Source: Aestuariibius insulae (GTDB lineage: Bacteria > Pseudomonadota > Alphaproteobacteria > Rhodobacterales > Rhodobacteraceae). Taken from it: 64,000 nucleotides of DNA. This document shows positions 62,473 to 64,000 of the stretch, piece after piece. Each line of letters opens with the position of its first letter. Position 1 is the first letter of the stretch. Made by a program: the position numbers and the translations under genes. The notes beneath the pieces were generated by a model. That model saw nothing but the letters and a program-made list of their open reading frames with translations, was not told where the DNA came from and ran no database searches. The stretch covers positions 434,001 through 498,000 of the forward strand of contig NZ_JBFONW020000001.1 in the NCBI RefSeq assembly GCF_040783535.2, in the 5' to 3' direction.

Positions 62473-63819
62473 ATGCTGCGCCTGATCGCTGCCTGCATCT
62501 GTCTTACCCTGCCCGCCATTGCCGCCGCCGACGAGACGGTGACCAACTTCACCCTCGATAACGGGCTCGAGGTCGTCGTGATCGAGGATCACCGCGCCCC
62601 TGTCGTCGTCCAGATGGTCTGGTATCGCAGCGGATCGGCGGATGAACCGGTTGGATCCTCCGGCGTCGCGCATTTCCTCGAACACCTGACCTTCAAGCAG
62701 ACCGAAAACCTCGCCCCCGGAGAGCTGTCGGCAACCGTCGCCGCCAATGGTGGATCGGACAACGCCTTCACCAGCTACGACTACACCGCCTATTTCCAGC
62801 GCATCGCCGCCGACCGGCTCGAGCTTGTGATGTCAATGGAAGCGGACCGGATGGAGAACCTGTTGCTCAAGCAAGAAGACATCGCGACCGAGCGGGACGT
62901 CATCCTCGAAGAACGCTCCCAGCGCACCGATACTTCGCCGGGTGCGCTTCTCAACGAACAGATCCGCGCGGCCCAGTTTCTCAACCATCGCTACGGCGTG
63001 CCGATCATCGGTTGGCGTCACGAGATGGAAGCGCTCGACATGGACGATGCGCAGACCTTCTACGAGACGTTCTACGCCCCCAATAACGCGGTTCTCGTGA
63101 TCGCAGGCGATGTCGACCCCGAAGAGGTGCGCGCCCTGGCCGAACAATATTACGGGCCCATCCCCGCCAATGCTGATATCCCAGAGCGCGTCCGCCCGGC
63201 AGAGCCGCCGCAAAACGCGGCCCGCCGCGTCGTCTTCGAGGATCAGCGCGTCGCGCAGCCCTATATCTCCCGCAGCTATCTCGCCCCTGAACGCGATCCC
63301 GGCGCGCAGGAAGATGCCGCCGCCCTGACCGTTCTGGCCCAGCTTCTCGGCGGGTCGAACTTCACCAGCGTTCTCAACGACAAGCTGCAATTCGAAGAAC
63401 AGATCGCCGTCTACACTTCCGCCTTCTACGACGGGCAGGCGCTCGACGACACCAGCTTCTCGCTCGTCGTCGTGCCCAGCGATGGCATCACCTTGGACGA
63501 GGCCGAAGCCGCGCTCGACCGCGTCATCGCCGAATTCCTCGACGAGGGCGTCGATGCCGAGCAGCTCGACCGCATCAAGATGCAGCTCCGCGCCAGCCAG
63601 ATCTATGCCCGCGACAACGTGCAATCCGCCGCCAACCGCTACGGCTCTGCTTTGACCAGCGGCCTCACGGTCGAGGATGTGCAGGCCTGGCCCGACATCC
63701 TGCAAGAGGTTACCGCCGGCGACGTAATGGAGGCCGCCCGCGTCGTCTTTGATCCGCGCGCCTCGGTGACCGGTATCCTCAAGGCCCCCACCACGGAACT
63801 CTCGGAGGTCAGCCAATGA
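62473..63819 (+). CDS. M16 family zinc metallopeptidase, first of a pair
   Basis: 448-residue exported protease or peptidase. The signal peptide ends near residue 19 (AIAAADE), the zinc motif is HFLEH (His67, Glu70, His71), and a distal Glu in the usual position follows. It is likely a processing peptidase of the bacterial PqqL/YmxG type. ATG 62473 with GGAGG upstream is chosen over 62413. It overlaps a second M16 gene. Confidence 0.92.
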   Translation: MLRLIAACICLTLPAIAAADETVTNFTLDNGLEVVVIEDHRAPVVVQMVWYRSGSADEPVGSSGVAHFLEHLTFKQTENLAPGELSATVAANGGSDNAFTSYDYTAYFQRIAADRLELVMSMEADRMENLLLKQEDIATERDVILEERSQRTDTSPGALLNEQIRAAQFLNHRYGVPIIGWRHEMEALDMDDAQTFYETFYAPNNAVLVIAGDVDPEEVRALAEQYYGPIPANADIPERVRPAEPPQNAARRVVFEDQRVAQPYISRSYLAPERDPGAQEDAAALTVLAQLLGGSNFTSVLNDKLQFEEQIAVYTSAFYDGQALDDTSFSLVVVPSDGITLDEAEAALDRVIAEFLDEGVDAEQLDRIKMQLRASQIYARDNVQSAANRYGSALTSGLTVEDVQAWPDILQEVTAGDVMEAARVVFDPRASVTGILKAPTTELSEVSQ

Positions 63820-64000
63820 TCCGCTTTCTTGTTCTCGCCTTCGTCCTGATCGCCGGACCCCTCCGCGCCGAGATCGACATCAAGGAGGTCACCTCCCCCG
63901 GCGGCATCACCGCCTGGCTGGTCGAGGATCACGCCATCCCCTTCACCGCGCTCGAGATCCGTTTCAAAGGCGGCGCCTCGCTCGATGCGGGCGGCAAGCG
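63816..64000 (+). CDS. M16 family peptidase, second of a pair (partial)
   Basis: The visible 61 residues show a signal peptide (MIRFLVLAFVLIAGPLRA) and the start of an M16 domain (GITAWLVEDHAIPFTALEIRFKGG). The gene is cut by the window end. In such pairs the second member often lacks the HxxEH motif; this cannot be checked here. ATGA overlap links it to the first. Confidence 0.88.
   Translation, partial: MIRFLVLAFVLIAGPLRAEIDIKEVTSPGGITAWLVEDHAIPFTALEIRFKGGASLDAGGK

Noticed and set aside
1..64000. CRISPR array, tRNA, rRNA, insertion sequence or prophage
   Set aside because: No regularly spaced direct repeats, no tRNA cloverleaf, no rRNA, no transposase, integrase or phage gene were seen by reading.

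Overview
The window looks like chromosomal DNA of a Rhodobacteraceae (Roseobacter-group type) alphaproteobacterium. The evidence is the high GC content, the ccoNOQP-ccoGHIS order behind FnrL-type boxes, ribA divergent from a conserved OmpR-type regulator, the DUF3035 lipoprotein after lspA, and paired M16 peptidases. It is mostly core genome, cut by short accessory genes and several families of palindromic repeats. No tRNA, rRNA, CRISPR array, insertion sequence or prophage was seen.

Layout. 1-9 kb: a YejA-type oligopeptide-binding protein (partial), a membrane-anchored cytochrome c, prephenate dehydratase, a large unrecognised membrane-anchored protein (3392-5200), a flavin dehydrogenase and a PstS-like/OmpA fusion. 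9-24 kb is an oxygen and redox block: ribA, a response regulator with a possible 3' small RNA, a short BLUF blue-light sensor, fnrL, a universal stress protein and the complete cbb3 oxidase cluster with its maturation genes. Two FNR boxes lie before ccoN and one before ccoG. xthA, a thioredoxin-TPR protein, a Lon-N protein and Trm112 follow. 24-36 kb: a UbiH-like hydroxylase, amidase, aminotransferase, ftsK, lolA, an orphan RES-domain protein, a lytic transglycosylase, hspQ, ggt and a HATPase/STAS partner-switch pair. 36-41 kb: a coupled run of thiolase, free-methionine sulfoxide reductase, GFA protein and RluA-type synthase, then an MFS exporter and a 1-Cys peroxiredoxin, with small palindromic repeats throughout.

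41-55 kb holds, mainly on the minus strand, the translation and RNA genes rbfA, truB, rpsO and pnp. These often sit together, but here they are separated by a DUF2233 protein, a DUF1643 protein, a fluoroacetate-dehalogenase-like hydrolase, an RTX protein, an OafA-type acyltransferase, an SbtA/SbtB bicarbonate-uptake pair and an MFS protein. 55-64 kb: dapB, a small secreted protein, an SdhAF4 homologue, rsmB, a heparinase II/III-like protein, purH, lspA, a DUF3035 lipoprotein and two M16 peptidases, the second cut by the window end.

The clearest functional theme is adaptation to low oxygen: FnrL and its boxes control a high-affinity oxidase, next to a light sensor and flavin synthesis. The most unusual observations are the SbtA/SbtB pair in an apparent heterotroph, the hydrolase with a full fluoride-pocket signature, the fRMsr gene whose 5' end is built from a palindromic repeat, the tandem 67-bp repeat with compensatory stem changes, the triple CTAG palindrome, and the 19-bp perfect hairpin upstream of pnp.
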